Shown: positions 17,488-27,200 of the stretch, in pieces | Layout of the letters: each line of letters starts with the position of its first letter | Position numbering within the stretch: position 1 is the first letter of the stretch | Assembly: GCF_025629245.1 (NCBI RefSeq) | Contig: NZ_JANZXN010000009.1 | Location: 60,677-124,676 of the forward strand | DNA length: 64,000 nt | DNA from: Natronobiforma cellulositropha | Lineage (GTDB): Archaea > Halobacteriota > Halobacteria > Halobacteriales > Natrialbaceae | Reading direction: 5' to 3' | Position numbers and translations under genes: made by a program | The notes under the pieces: generated by a model | The model's database searches: none | Told to the model about the DNA's origin: nothing | The model's input: the letters and a program-made list of their open reading frames with translations, nothing else

Positions 17488-20400
17488 TCAGTGTCCACCT
17501 CCGGTCGTCACGGTCACGTCGTGTCTGCCGCTGTAGATGAGTACGTCCTCGCCGACCTCCGGTGCGCGCTCGTTGTCGGCGAGCGTGAACACGGAGCCGT
17601 CGTCGTCGAACGTCACGGAGATCCGCTCGACGCGGTTGACCGTCTCGAGCTGTTCGACGTGGGCGGCGAAGACCGACGGCGCCGGTACGCTCCCGATCTC
17701 CCAGCCGTCGCCCTCGGGTCCGCCCGACAGCGGGTGGATGAACGCCGCTAGCTCCGCTTCGATCTGTTCTTTCACGTCGGTGACGCTCTCTGCGCTCTTG
17801 ATCTCGACGGTCGCCTCGACGCTGGTCTCGACGTACGTCGGCCCGCGGACGGTCAGCCGCGAGCGTCCCTCGCCGACGACGACCGCCGGCGCGCGCTCGC
17901 GCATGGTCTCTTCGACGCGTTTGGTCAGGTCGACCGAGGGAATCGGCTTCGGCTGGTCGGTCTCGGGGACGATCAACAGCGTCACGTACCCCGGCCGGTG
18001 CGCGCCGGTTTCGTCCATGCCGCTCTTACAGCTGACGGTCGCGAGTTCGCGCGAGGCCGAGCGGGCGATCCGCTCGAAGTCGTCTTCGGTCACCGGCTTC
18101 CCCCGGTCTCTGAGCTGTTTCGGCGCGCGCGAGACCAGCTCCGTGATCGGCTCTTCGTCCTCGCCGCCGTCGCCGGGTTCGGGGTTCGTCACCTCGTCGA
18201 CGAACGTGATCGAGTCTTTCAGGTCGGTCACCGTCCCCGCCTCGACGTCGCCGTCGATGCCGCCGCCGGTCCGGTAACTCGCGGTCACGTTCTTCGATCC
18301 CTTCGGCGGAATCGCCCCGTTCCTGCCGTCGCCGAAGGTGAGGTGGCCGCTCGTCCGGTCGAGCACGTAGTGTCTGTCCTCCGGTCCCGACTCGAAGAAG
18401 TCCTCGACCTCCTCCCAGCGGACGCGAAACGCGGTCGTCGTCCCGTCCGGCCGAACGACGCGGTCGACGCGCTCCGGCTGGGTCCGCTCGAGCGTGCGCC
18501 GTTCGCTCTCCGAGAGCGACTCGATCTCGTCGACCCAGACCGTCGGCTCCATCACGGGCGTGTGCCTGAACTCGAAGGTCTGCTTCGCCGTGTCGCGACT
18601 CGAGCCGAGTACCTCGTCTTCGACGCTCCTGACGTTCTCCGCCCACTGGGTGTTGAGGTGGATACCGTAGAGGATCGGCGGCGTCCGGCTGTGCTCGCGC
18701 TGGCGGCCGGGCTCGCCCGCCGCACCCGCGGTGAGCGGTCCCTGCCCGCTTCCCGGGCCGTCGAGCTGGTCGGTCGAGACGAACAGCCTGCGCGAACTGC
18801 GGGCGAACTCGTCGCCGGTGACGCGCGCTCTGATCCAGTGGCGCTCACGTCCGAACAGTTCGAACGCCTCCGTCTCCTCGGGGAAGACGAGTTCGAGGAT
18901 GCCGCGCTCGGTGAAGTCTTCTGTCCCGTCTCTGGCCGTCAGCCGCGTCCACTCGTTCGTGAGCGGATCCGAGCAGTACTCGACGTTGATCCAGGGAGTG
19001 AAGCCGTCGGGGTAGACGTCGCCCTCGAGCGGCAGGTAGACCGGAATCGGCCCGCCCCGGAGCGGGGCGTCGAAACCGAGGTAGAGCGCCTGCGTGTTCC
19101 CCGGCGGTGCCGTAAACGGCCTGAAGGTCCCCTCGGCCGTCGTGACGTCACGAACGCCGAGGGTGTTCTCACAGCGCAGCGCCGCGAACGGCTCGCCGCC
19201 CTGCTCGTAGCTGATCGTCACGGTCTCGAAACGCGGCGGGTGGACGTGGTCGGTGATGCGTTCCCAGACGTGTTCGTCGGTCTCTTCGACGCGCGCCTCG
19301 CCGTAGTGTCCACGGACGAATCGCGCGCGCACCCAGTAGTGTTCGTGGCCCATGACGGCCGTCGTCTCGAGGTCGTCGGGCACCTCGAAGCTGACCGAGC
19401 CGCTCTCTCTGAGCGCGTCCGTCTCGTCGGAGACGGCGAGACGCCGCCAGCTCTCGCCGTCCCAGTACTGCCAGGCGACCTCCGGGTCGTCGTCCTCGCG
19501 CTCCGTCTCCGGCTCGTGTGCGTTCTCGAAGGTGATCGAGACGGTCGCACCCGGCTTGGTGAACGCCTCCTCACACGCCAGTGAGAACGTCGTCGAGGCG
19601 ACCGGCTCCCGGCCGAACGGGTAGACCTCGTCGTCGCCATCGAGAAACACCTGCTGGTCGTTGACGAACGTCTCGTCCGGCGTGAGCGTCCGCCCGGTCT
19701 CCTCGTCGCCGCCGACCGAGAGGCTCACCTCGTCGATCACGATCGAGAACAGCGCACTCGAGAGCTCTTCGCGGGGGATCCGACAGCGCAGCCACTTCGC
19801 CTCGACGTCGTCGACGGCACACTCGAGTGGCTCGCCGGGGACGTCGAAGGTGAGGCGGACGGGGTCGCCGTCGATCGCCTCGGCGTCGAACGTGTCGCCG
19901 GTCGCCGCCGCCCGGAACCGGTCCTGGAGGCTCGAGAACTGCCGTCTGAGCCCGCGGACGAGCGGCTCGTCGACGTCGTCGACGTCGAGGAGGTTCCGCG
20001 GCAAGACGGTGCCGTCGTCGCTCGTGCCGAACCGACCCTTTCGCACGTCGTCGGCGATGGCTCGCACGAGCGTCTCGAACTCCTCGCGCTCGATCATCAC
20101 CAGCCCCTGGCGGTCGAGGACGGGTTCGAGGCGCTCGAGTAACTGCGTGATCTGGCTGATCTCCGAGATCCGCGGGACCCGCCGCGGTGGCTCGCCGTGG
20201 ATCTCGAGCGGGTGCCATCCCTCCTCGACGACCGGTTCGTCATCGTCGTCTTCGGGTTCGACGACGCGCTCGCCGTAGTACTCCCACTCGAGGTACTCGC
20301 GGAGGACGCTCTCGGGGGCGTTCGTCGCGAGTTCGAGGTCGACCGTCGCGCCGGCGCTCAGCGTCAACAGCTCCGGGTCGCCCATGTAGAAGACGTGTTC

Positions 20401-20901
20401 CTGGAGGTTCTCGCCGACGAACAGGTGTGTTCGCTCGCCGGTCTCGAGGTCGTCGTAGTGGTCGACGATCCAGTCCATCCCCGGGTCGACGCCGTAGGCG
20501 TCGGTGAGCGTCGCGGGTGTCGCCTCGATGCCGGTGTCGACCGTCTCGAAGCGCTGTTCCGGCCGCTCGTCGGTCTCGCCGGCGGCGACCGTCGTGCCCG
20601 TCGGAATCGCGACGTTCTCGGTCGCCGCCTCGGACACCGTAAACGTCACCGGAAGCCGCGATGGTTGTGCGGGATAGGTATTGAAATCGAGCGAGTCGAG
20701 GAAGGCCATCTGGTGTTTCTCGGGCACCCGGTCGAGCCGTTCGACCACGTCCTCGACGAGGTCCGCGAAGATCTCGAGGATCACCGTCCCGGCGTCGTCC
20801 GAGTCCGGGTTCCACTGGTCGGTGTAGTACGGTGCGATCTCTTTGGTCCGCTCGAGGATCTCCTCGCGCGTCCGGCCGTCGAGTACGGGTGTTTCGGTCA
20901 C
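17488..20901 (-). CDS. Large baseplate J-like protein 1 (Afp11/Pvc11-type)
   Basis: A 1137-residue wedge component. N-terminus: YYTDQWNPDSDDAGTVILEI and LDRVPEKHQMAFLDSL. The middle holds beta-rich modules with repeated 'W(I/R)RCR/ WIRARVTGD' patterns. The C-terminal third has FFESGPEDRHYVLDR, LTFGDGRNGAIPPKGS, TEDDFERIARSASREL and AAFIHPLSGGPEGDGWEIG, shared with the smaller J protein downstream. An unusual helical insertion lies near residues 240-330 (ISQITQLLERLEPVLDRQGL). The gene lies 39 bases after the gp25-like gene in the same operon. Confidence 0.85.
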   Translation of the reverse strand: MTETPVLDGRTREEILERTKEIAPYYTDQWNPDSDDAGTVILEIFADLVEDVVERLDRVPEKHQMAFLDSLDFNTYPAQPSRLPVTFTVSEAATENVAIPTGTTVAAGETDERPEQRFETVDTGIEATPATLTDAYGVDPGMDWIVDHYDDLETGERTHLFVGENLQEHVFYMGDPELLTLSAGATVDLELATNAPESVLREYLEWEYYGERVVEPEDDDDEPVVEEGWHPLEIHGEPPRRVPRISEISQITQLLERLEPVLDRQGLVMIEREEFETLVRAIADDVRKGRFGTSDDGTVLPRNLLDVDDVDEPLVRGLRRQFSSLQDRFRAAATGDTFDAEAIDGDPVRLTFDVPGEPLECAVDDVEAKWLRCRIPREELSSALFSIVIDEVSLSVGGDEETGRTLTPDETFVNDQQVFLDGDDEVYPFGREPVASTTFSLACEEAFTKPGATVSITFENAHEPETEREDDDPEVAWQYWDGESWRRLAVSDETDALRESGSVSFEVPDDLETTAVMGHEHYWVRARFVRGHYGEARVEETDEHVWERITDHVHPPRFETVTISYEQGGEPFAALRCENTLGVRDVTTAEGTFRPFTAPPGNTQALYLGFDAPLRGGPIPVYLPLEGDVYPDGFTPWINVEYCSDPLTNEWTRLTARDGTEDFTERGILELVFPEETEAFELFGRERHWIRARVTGDEFARSSRRLFVSTDQLDGPGSGQGPLTAGAAGEPGRQREHSRTPPILYGIHLNTQWAENVRSVEDEVLGSSRDTAKQTFEFRHTPVMEPTVWVDEIESLSESERRTLERTQPERVDRVVRPDGTTTAFRVRWEEVEDFFESGPEDRHYVLDRTSGHLTFGDGRNGAIPPKGSKNVTASYRTGGGIDGDVEAGTVTDLKDSITFVDEVTNPEPGDGGEDEEPITELVSRAPKQLRDRGKPVTEDDFERIARSASRELATVSCKSGMDETGAHRPGYVTLLIVPETDQPKPIPSVDLTKRVEETMRERAPAVVVGEGRSRLTVRGPTYVETSVEATVEIKSAESVTDVKEQIEAELAAFIHPLSGGPEGDGWEIGSVPAPSVFAAHVEQLETVNRVERISVTFDDDGSVFTLADNERAPEVGEDVLIYSGRHDVTVTTGGGH

Positions 20902-20940
20902 GGTGTCACCCCCGCGGCCGTCGCTGCGTCGTCCATACGA

Positions 20941-21351
20941 TCACTTCTCCGTGAGGTAGAATGGATAGACCATGTTCGATTCGGTGTTGGTCGAGCGCAC
21001 CCGGTAGGTGATGTCGATCAGGAGGCGGTTCGGGTTCTCGGGGTCGCGTCCCGCGTCGACGTCTTCGACGTCGATCCGTGGCTCCCAGTTGATGAGCGCC
21101 TCTTCGACGCCGCTCTCGACGAGCGTGAGCATCGTCCCGTCGATGTTGCCGAAGACGTGATCGTGAATGTCACAGCCGAAGTCGGGGCGCATAACGCGCT
21201 CGCCTTTGGCCGTCCCGAGGATGATACGGATCGAGTCTCTGATACTCAACTCGCCTTCCGAGAGCGAGACGTCTCCCTTGTGGTCGACGCCGACGGGAAA
21301 GCCCCAGCCAGCGCCCGGTAAGTTCTCGCCTGGGTGGTGGTTCGGACTCAT
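20941..21351 (-). CDS. gp25-like baseplate wedge protein (Afp9/Pvc9-type)
   Basis: A 136-residue protein starting at ATG 21351 (MSPNHHPGENLPGAGWGFPV). It has the T4 gp25/W-family hallmarks: GWGFPVGVD, IRDSIRIILGTAKGERVMRP, DFGCDIHDHVFGN and a C-terminal IDITYRVRSTNTESNMVYPF. GERVMRPDFG is the lysozyme-like family signature without catalytic residues. Family length is 110-150. It follows the PAAR gene by 2 bases. It joins J-type proteins in the baseplate. Confidence 0.9.
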   Translation of the reverse strand: MSPNHHPGENLPGAGWGFPVGVDHKGDVSLSEGELSIRDSIRIILGTAKGERVMRPDFGCDIHDHVFGNIDGTMLTLVESGVEEALINWEPRIDVEDVDAGRDPENPNRLLIDITYRVRSTNTESNMVYPFYLTEK

Positions 21352-21353
21352 GG

Positions 21354-21653
21354 TCACTTGATCAGGACCGTCGGCTCTCCGGAGACGATCGAGTTCGGTG
21401 GCCCGGCCTCGGGAATCGTATCGCCCATGCGGGCCGCTGGCAGCTTGTTGATCAGGACGGTCGCACTGCCGGGGACCGCGACGCCGCCGACGTGCGGGAC
21501 CGGTGGCGTACCCGGAACCGCCTGTGGACACGGCGCGAAGTCGGCCAGTGCCCGCCAGGCGGGTCGCCCACCGATCAACACGTTCGGGCTGCCGGCACCG
21601 GCGAGTGGACTGCCGTGTGCCGTCGAGTCGCCGACTCTCGCGGCCGGTCTCAT
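21354..21653 (-). CDS. PAAR-repeat spike tip protein (Afp10/Pvc10-type)
   Basis: A 99-residue protein of two PAAR-like blocks: MRPAARVGDSTAHGSPLAG with SPNVLIGGRPAWR, and LPAARMGDTIPEAGPPN with IVSGEPTVLIK. His13, Cys42 and His54 could supply zinc ligands for the metal at the cone apex. PAAR proteins cap the gp5/VgrG spike and pierce the target. Immediate neighbours (gp5-like spike upstream, gp25-like wedge downstream) support this. Confidence 0.9.
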   Translation of the reverse strand: MRPAARVGDSTAHGSPLAGAGSPNVLIGGRPAWRALADFAPCPQAVPGTPPVPHVGGVAVPGSATVLINKLPAARMGDTIPEAGPPNSIVSGEPTVLIK

Positions 21654-21757
21654 CTCCTCTCACCCCGGCCGTTCGCGCCGGCCCGTCCGGCCACCCGGTG
21701 TTCGTCTCTCGTCCGTCGTCTCCATCCGTCGGTTGTGTCTGCTGTCATAGATTGCGG

Positions 21758-22501
21758 TCAGTTCAACTGGATCAGCGAGCCTTTGATCGTCAAGATCGCA
21801 CTCGACTGGATCTTCGCCATTCCCGTCGCACCGATGTCGAGCATGCCGCCCGCATCGACGCCGAGGTTCCCCTTGCTCTCGATGTCGACGGCCGACGAGC
21901 CGCCGATGTCGACCGACATCCCCGAGATCGAGACGTCCTGGTCCGCCTTCAACTCGATCTCGGAGCCAGAGAGGCTGAGTTTCGAGTCGGACTTGAGGGT
22001 GATCCCCTTCGAGTCCAGCGTGATCGTCGAGCCGTCGTCGTCGGTGATCGTCACCGTCTCCTCGTCTTCGAGGACGACGCGCTTGCCCTTCGGCGTCTGG
22101 ATCTCGACTTTCTCCTCGCCTTTCTCGTCGTCGAGGACGATCTCGTGGCCCGCTCTCGAGGTGATCAGCCGCCGGTTGTTCTCTCCGTCAGTGTTCTTCT
22201 CCGGTGGTTTCGCCTTGCCGTTCCAGAGACCGCCGATGACGTACGGGCTGTGGATGTCACCCTCTTCGAACGCGACGAGTACCTCCTCGCCGACCTCGGG
22301 GAGCGCGTAGACGCCACGTTGCTCACCGGCCATCGGTGTCGCGAGTCGCGCCCAGTTGCTCTCGTCGTCGAGGTCACGCCAGGGGAAGGTCACCCGGACC
22401 CTGGCGAGGTCTTCGGGATCTTCGTTGTCCGTGACGGTGCCGACGTAGACGCCGTGTAGCCCGTCGTCGCTGTCGTCCGGAACGAGATTTTCGTAGTCCA
22501 T
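21758..22501 (-). CDS. gp5/VgrG-like spike protein (OB fold plus beta-helix)
   Basis: A 247-residue protein. Residues 15-100 are the gp5 OB fold (GVYVGTVTDNEDPEDLARVR, WARLATPMAG, GVYALPEVGEEVLVAFEEGD, SPYVIGGLWNG). From about 110 onward a triple beta-helix needle is evident from short alternating-hydrophobic repeats (EETVTITDDDGSTITLDSKG, GITLKSDSKLSLSGSEIELK, IESKGNLGVDAGGMLDIGAT). No lysozyme domain is present, as in other CIS. The start codon directly abuts the stop of the gpD-like gene (TAGATG). In Afp8/VgrG the two halves are fused; here they are separate genes. Confidence 0.88.
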   Translation of the reverse strand: MDYENLVPDDSDDGLHGVYVGTVTDNEDPEDLARVRVTFPWRDLDDESNWARLATPMAGEQRGVYALPEVGEEVLVAFEEGDIHSPYVIGGLWNGKAKPPEKNTDGENNRRLITSRAGHEIVLDDEKGEEKVEIQTPKGKRVVLEDEETVTITDDDGSTITLDSKGITLKSDSKLSLSGSEIELKADQDVSISGMSVDIGGSSAVDIESKGNLGVDAGGMLDIGATGMAKIQSSAILTIKGSLIQLN

Positions 22502-23506
22502 CTACTCGCTCCCCGTTACCTCGAAAAACGTTCGATATCCTGTACTACCCATACGGTGGATCGCTTTCGTGACATAATAATCCTTTGTAAATTTCGGCCC
22601 GAGTCCGTCGAGTTCGACGACCTCTCCCGCGACGATTTCGGGGACGCCGAACGTCTCTCCGCTGCCGGTGATCGTCGTCTGCGTCGCCTTCGCCTTCGCG
22701 ATCTTCGTCGCCTCCGACTCCGACTCGACCGGAATCCGGTAGACCCGCTTTTTCGACCCGCGCGAGTCGACCGTCGCCGAGCCGACGATCGCCTCTTTCT
22801 TCTGTAGGTCCCAGTGTCTGACCTCCACCTCGGCGACGCTGTCGGTGTCGTTCAACTCCGCCGTGAACGACTCGAGCGTCTCACCGTAAAAGAGGGTCGC
22901 CACCGGATCGTCACGGGTGCCGTCGTTCGGCCGGAACGTCAGGGTATCGAGCGTCGAGAACACCTCGAAGCCGTACTTCGAGGCCAGATCCCGCACGAAG
23001 CGGTAGTCGCTCTTGTTGTCCTGGATAATCCGGCCGAGTTCCATGTCCGCCTTCTCGATCTCCACCGTCGAGAAGTACGGATCGGCAGCGTCCTGGACGA
23101 CCGTCTTCAGCGTCGGCTCCGTCCACGACTCGGAGTTCGTCCCCTGCATCATCTCGTGGAGCGGCCCGTAGCCGCTGACTTTGACCGTCGGCGATCCCTC
23201 GGTGGGGAACGTCGGCTGAACCGTGTAGATGGTGCCGACGAACAGCGTGTCGAGTTTCGCCCCGCTGTCGCCGTAGCCCATCGAGATCTCGACGTCGGCC
23301 CCCGGCTCGAACTGGTCCCAGTCGAGGTCCTCGAAGGAGACGTGCTCGTGGTCGTACGGGTAGGTGAGCGTGACCGAGAAGTGGTTCGCCCCGTCGACGG
23401 CCGTGTCGACGATCACGTCCGAGACGTAGCCGCTGTACTCGTGGAACTCCTCGCCGTCGACGGTCACCAGAAACCGCGGGACGTACGACGCCGAGTAGGA
23501 ACTCAC
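22502..23506 (-). CDS. gpD/gp27-like spike hub protein
   Basis: A 334-residue protein matching the 'phage late control gene D' hub: VPRFLVTVDGEEF, then VTLTYPYDHEHVSF, VEISMGYGDSG, TLFVGTIYTVQPTFP, VSGYGPLHEMMQG, then DYRFVRDLASKYGFEVF with TLTFRPNDG, and a closing YYVTKAIHRMGSTGYRTFFE. It should trimerise to join the tube to the spike. The neighbouring genes (LysM protein before, gp5-like after) are in canonical CIS order. Confidence 0.87.
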   Translation of the reverse strand: MSSYSASYVPRFLVTVDGEEFHEYSGYVSDVIVDTAVDGANHFSVTLTYPYDHEHVSFEDLDWDQFEPGADVEISMGYGDSGAKLDTLFVGTIYTVQPTFPTEGSPTVKVSGYGPLHEMMQGTNSESWTEPTLKTVVQDAADPYFSTVEIEKADMELGRIIQDNKSDYRFVRDLASKYGFEVFSTLDTLTFRPNDGTRDDPVATLFYGETLESFTAELNDTDSVAEVEVRHWDLQKKEAIVGSATVDSRGSKKRVYRIPVESESEATKIAKAKATQTTITGSGETFGVPEIVAGEVVELDGLGPKFTKDYYVTKAIHRMGSTGYRTFFEVTGSE

Positions 23507-23585
23507 GGCCGCTCACCTCGTGCTCGCTCGCTCGAGTACGCGCTCACGGTGGCGGCGGTCGGTCGCCGGGACGGACAGCTTCGAG

Positions 23586-24218
23586 TCACAGTGGCGGGAG
23601 CGCGAGTTTCGTTCCGGGCTCGAGCGACCGGGGGTTCTCGATGTCGTTCGCCTCGGCGATCGTCCGCCAGTGTGAGGGATCGCCGTACTCCTCCTGGCCG
23701 ATCAGCCAGAGCGTATCTCCCTCGGTGACGGTCCAGACTTTCATCTTGTCCGTCGACTCGTGTTTGATGCTCGACTTCTGGTAGGAGGCGGTCTTGTACT
23801 CGCGGAACGTCACGTTCGCACGCGCACGGACCGGGATCCCGTTCGGCAGGAAGCGCGTAAAGCGCTTGTCCGCGTTCGTGACGACGGCCGGAAAGTCGAT
23901 CCCACCGCCCCAGACGAACCGACACGCAGGCGGTGCGTGGAGTTCGCCGTCGATCTCGAGCAACGAGTCGATGCCGTCGGTGTACTTCCTGACGTCGCTC
24001 TCGTCGTCGGTCGTGTCGAAGAACAGCTCCATCGTGAGGATGTCGGGGTTGCTCTTGTTGAACTGTGGCTCCGGTGAATCCAGCTTCGAGGCGTTCTCGC
24101 TGTAGGTCACGCTCCGCTGGATGCGATACTCCGTCGGGTTGAACCGACACTCGATCTTGGTACCCTCGTTCTTGCCGTTGAGGACGATGATGTGGGCTTT
24201 CTCTAGTGATTTATTCAT
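23586..24218 (-). CDS. CIS tube/baseplate-linking protein with LysM (Afp7/Pvc7-type)
   Basis: A 210-residue protein. The N-terminal 150 residues match the CIS tube adaptor domain: IIVLNGKNEGTKIECRFNP, TEYRIQRSVTYSENAS, PDILTMELFFDT, IDFPAVVTNADKRFTRFLPN and PVRARANVTFREY. The C-terminus is one LysM motif: KVWTVTEGDTLWLIGQEEYG, then WRTIAEANDIENPRSLEPG with a TKLALPPL end. In Afp/PVC this protein binds tube to hub. Its ATG immediately follows the TAA of the 1595-residue gene (TAAATG), so the two are translationally coupled. Confidence 0.9.
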   Translation of the reverse strand: MNKSLEKAHIIVLNGKNEGTKIECRFNPTEYRIQRSVTYSENASKLDSPEPQFNKSNPDILTMELFFDTTDDESDVRKYTDGIDSLLEIDGELHAPPACRFVWGGGIDFPAVVTNADKRFTRFLPNGIPVRARANVTFREYKTASYQKSSIKHESTDKMKVWTVTEGDTLWLIGQEEYGDPSHWRTIAEANDIENPRSLEPGTKLALPPL

Positions 24219-27200
24219 TTACAGACCTCTGCGCGTTCGTTCGATTCGCACTTTCCGCTCGAGTTCGCGATACAGCCGTCCGACCACGCCGTCGGTCGCC
24301 GCGTCCGAGGCGAGCACCTCCTCGAGGTCGGGTTCGACCGTCCGCCGCAGCGAGCCAACGGGGGTGTGCTGGCCCGCATCGTGTGGCGTCCACACCCTCG
24401 ACTCGCCGTACTCCTGGGGTGGCTGCTCCGGTACGGAGCGTTGCTCGTCGCCGGACGCGGACGGCCGCTCTCGTGCGGGTGCCGTCCGCTCCCACCGCTC
24501 CCGGTCCGCTCGAGAGCCGCCACCGGCGTCGTTGACCGGGACGCGTCCCCCGGCGAACCTGGAGGTGTCCGGCCGTGGTTCGTTGGCGGTCCCGACGGCA
24601 CTCTCGTGCTCGATGGGCCGCCCGTCACTCGTCTGCCACGCCGGCTCCGAGGGGGTGTCTTCGGTCTCCCGACTCCCCGCTGCGGTTCTGACGACGAGCG
24701 ACGGCGACCCGGCCGGGCCGTTCGCGGGCGAGTGGGGCGTTCGGTCGCGTCTCGTGGGTTCATTTCGATCGTCCGTCACGCCGACGAGCGACGAGCGTCG
24801 TCCGCGTGCGGTCTCTCCTCGTTCTCTCTCGAGGCCCGGTGTACTTTGCATTAACTGTCGTCGCCACGTTGTATCAGTACCGCCCGCCGCGTTCGAATAC
24901 TCACCGGCGCGGCCGGTGGGTGCGCTCTCTATCCTGTCGACCACCAGCGACGGTACCGAACCGGGTGACGGCGCGCCGCTCGTCCCGACGCCGAGACCGC
25001 TGGGAACCGTCCACGGCTCGATGACCGAGACCGGTCCCGACCGACTCCCACCCGCCGCCTCTCCGTCTCCCCACTCGCCTCCCACCCGCCCGCCGCCCGC
25101 TGGAGCTCCCGTTTCCCGCTCGTCACCTGCTGTCCGTCCGCCCGCCGGCGCTCCCGTTTCCCGCTCGTCACCTGCTGTCCGTCCGCCCGCCGGCGCTCCC
25201 GTTTCCCACTCGTCACCCGCCGTCCGTCCGCCACCCGCTGTCCACCAGCCGTCCGGTGTCCACTCGTCTCCCGGCCGCTCGCCGCTCGCTCCCTCGCTCG
25301 CTGTCGCTCGCCGAACCACTCGCCGTGACGGGCCAGGAACCGACGGCACACTCGAGACGCCCTCCGGTGAGGGGACCGCCGACTGTGCTCGGCCGCCCCG
25401 TCCGCCGGCCGTCGGCTCCAGGTCGGGCGAGTGCTGGTCTCCCTGGCTCACGAGGTTCGTACGCGGGCCCCACTCGTGCACGCCGCTCGCGTGTGCGACC
25501 GGCCGACCGTCGCCCGCCGTCACCTCGTCGACGTCCCGTGCTGGCGACTGTCCCGTCACCAGCGTGAGGTACGACAGACTCGCTGCGACACCGGCCGGCC
25601 GTCGGGTCCGTCCACCTGTCGACGGTGACGCCGCCGACTCGTCGGCTCCGACACTCGTCGGCGTCCTCCCGCTCGGGCGTCCACCTGCGGCCGTCGAGAC
25701 GGTCTCCCGTGGTCCCTCGAGCGCTCGAGACGGCCCGCTCTCGGGAGCCTGCCACGACGGAGACGCCGCCTTCGCGCTCCGGTGAACGACGAGTTTCGGG
25801 AGCGTGACGGCCGTCGCCGCCCGCGAGACCACACCCGCTGTCGACGCGCTCGTCGCCGCAGGCGTCGCCGGTCTCGCCGTCCGCACGCCGGTCCCGGTGG
25901 TCCCGGACGCGTCCGCTCTCTCGACGGCAGCACGCTGCGCCCCGGCGGAGACTCGAGCGCGCTCGCCTCCGCCTGCCGCCGGTTCGTGTGTGTGAACCAG
26001 CGTGGACGGACGCACACGTCGCGCTGTGGGCGCCCGCCCCGCTCGCTCGAGCGCCGTCGACTCCTCGCCGCTCACTCGAGTCCCGTCGCTCGCCGCGGCG
26101 TCGGCTGTCGTCCGCTCGGAGCGCACCGCCGCGCGTTCGTCCGTTCGCGTGGTGGATGCGTCGGCCGGCCCGTCCTCGGGTCCGACGCTCGCCGTCACCG
26201 GCCCAGCCGCACCCACCGTCCGCCCGGCGTCCGCCGTCACACCGTCGCTCGCTCGAGCGCGCTCGCCCGTCGGCGCGAGGACCTCGAGACGAGCGGGACC
26301 CGACGAACCGGTGTGGGGGGACTCGAGGCGCGCGCTGGCTGCCGTCGCCGTCTCGAGTCCGCTGGCCCGGCCGTCACCACCCGTCGAACCGACGAGGGTG
26401 AGATACGAGAGCGCCGTCCGTCTCGCAGTCGACCGGCGTGGTGGCCTCGGACGCGACGCGCTCGCCCGTCCGGTCTCCGCGTCCGTCCGCGCTCCCGTCG
26501 TCGCTTCGCCGGCACCCACCCAGGCCGTCGCGTCGCTCGCCCGCGATGGCGCTGGCTGTCTCCCACGCTCGCCACTCGCTCGTGCGTCGCTCACCGGTGG
26601 GGCGGCCCGCTCGAGCCGGCGCGCACTCGAACCCGGCCGGCTCACACGCTCGTCGGGAGTCGCCGCGAGCGGTCGCCGGCCGACGACGCGGGTCGGCGGC
26701 GTATGCGGTGCGACGCGGTGGTCCGGCTGGTCGATCGGCGTGGCCGTCCGCGCCCCGGTCACCGCGCTGCTCGGTCGCTCGCCTCCGGCGTCGAGTCCAC
26801 TCGCGGTGTCCACCCGCGGTGACTCCACGCGGCGGTCGTCCGCTCGCCCCCCCGAGGACGCACCGCCGGCCGTTTCCGGTGGCACGCGTCTCGTCCGGCC
26901 AGCGGCGTCGCTCGAGTCGTGACTCCGATCGGATGGACGCTCGGTGGGATACCCGTCGTGTTTCGCCCGGCGGCGGCCGGAGCGGTGTCCCTCGTCGGCC
27001 TGTGCGCGTGTACGCGATCCGACCGTACTTCGAAGGTACGAGAGTGTCGCTCCGGTTCGCCCCGGCCGCGCCGCCGTCGTTCGGCCGGCGCTCGCACCAC
27101 CCGGTCCCGGTTCGTTCGCTCGCTCGAGCGCCCGTGAGAGGTGGCTCTCGTACCCGCCACGTGCTACGTGTCGCCCCGCGCCTCCCGTTCGCTCACTCGA

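Noticed and set aside
25089..25223. Direct repeats that could suggest a CRISPR array
   Set aside because: Copies are contiguous with no spacers, lie inside an open frame and encode a peptide repeat.
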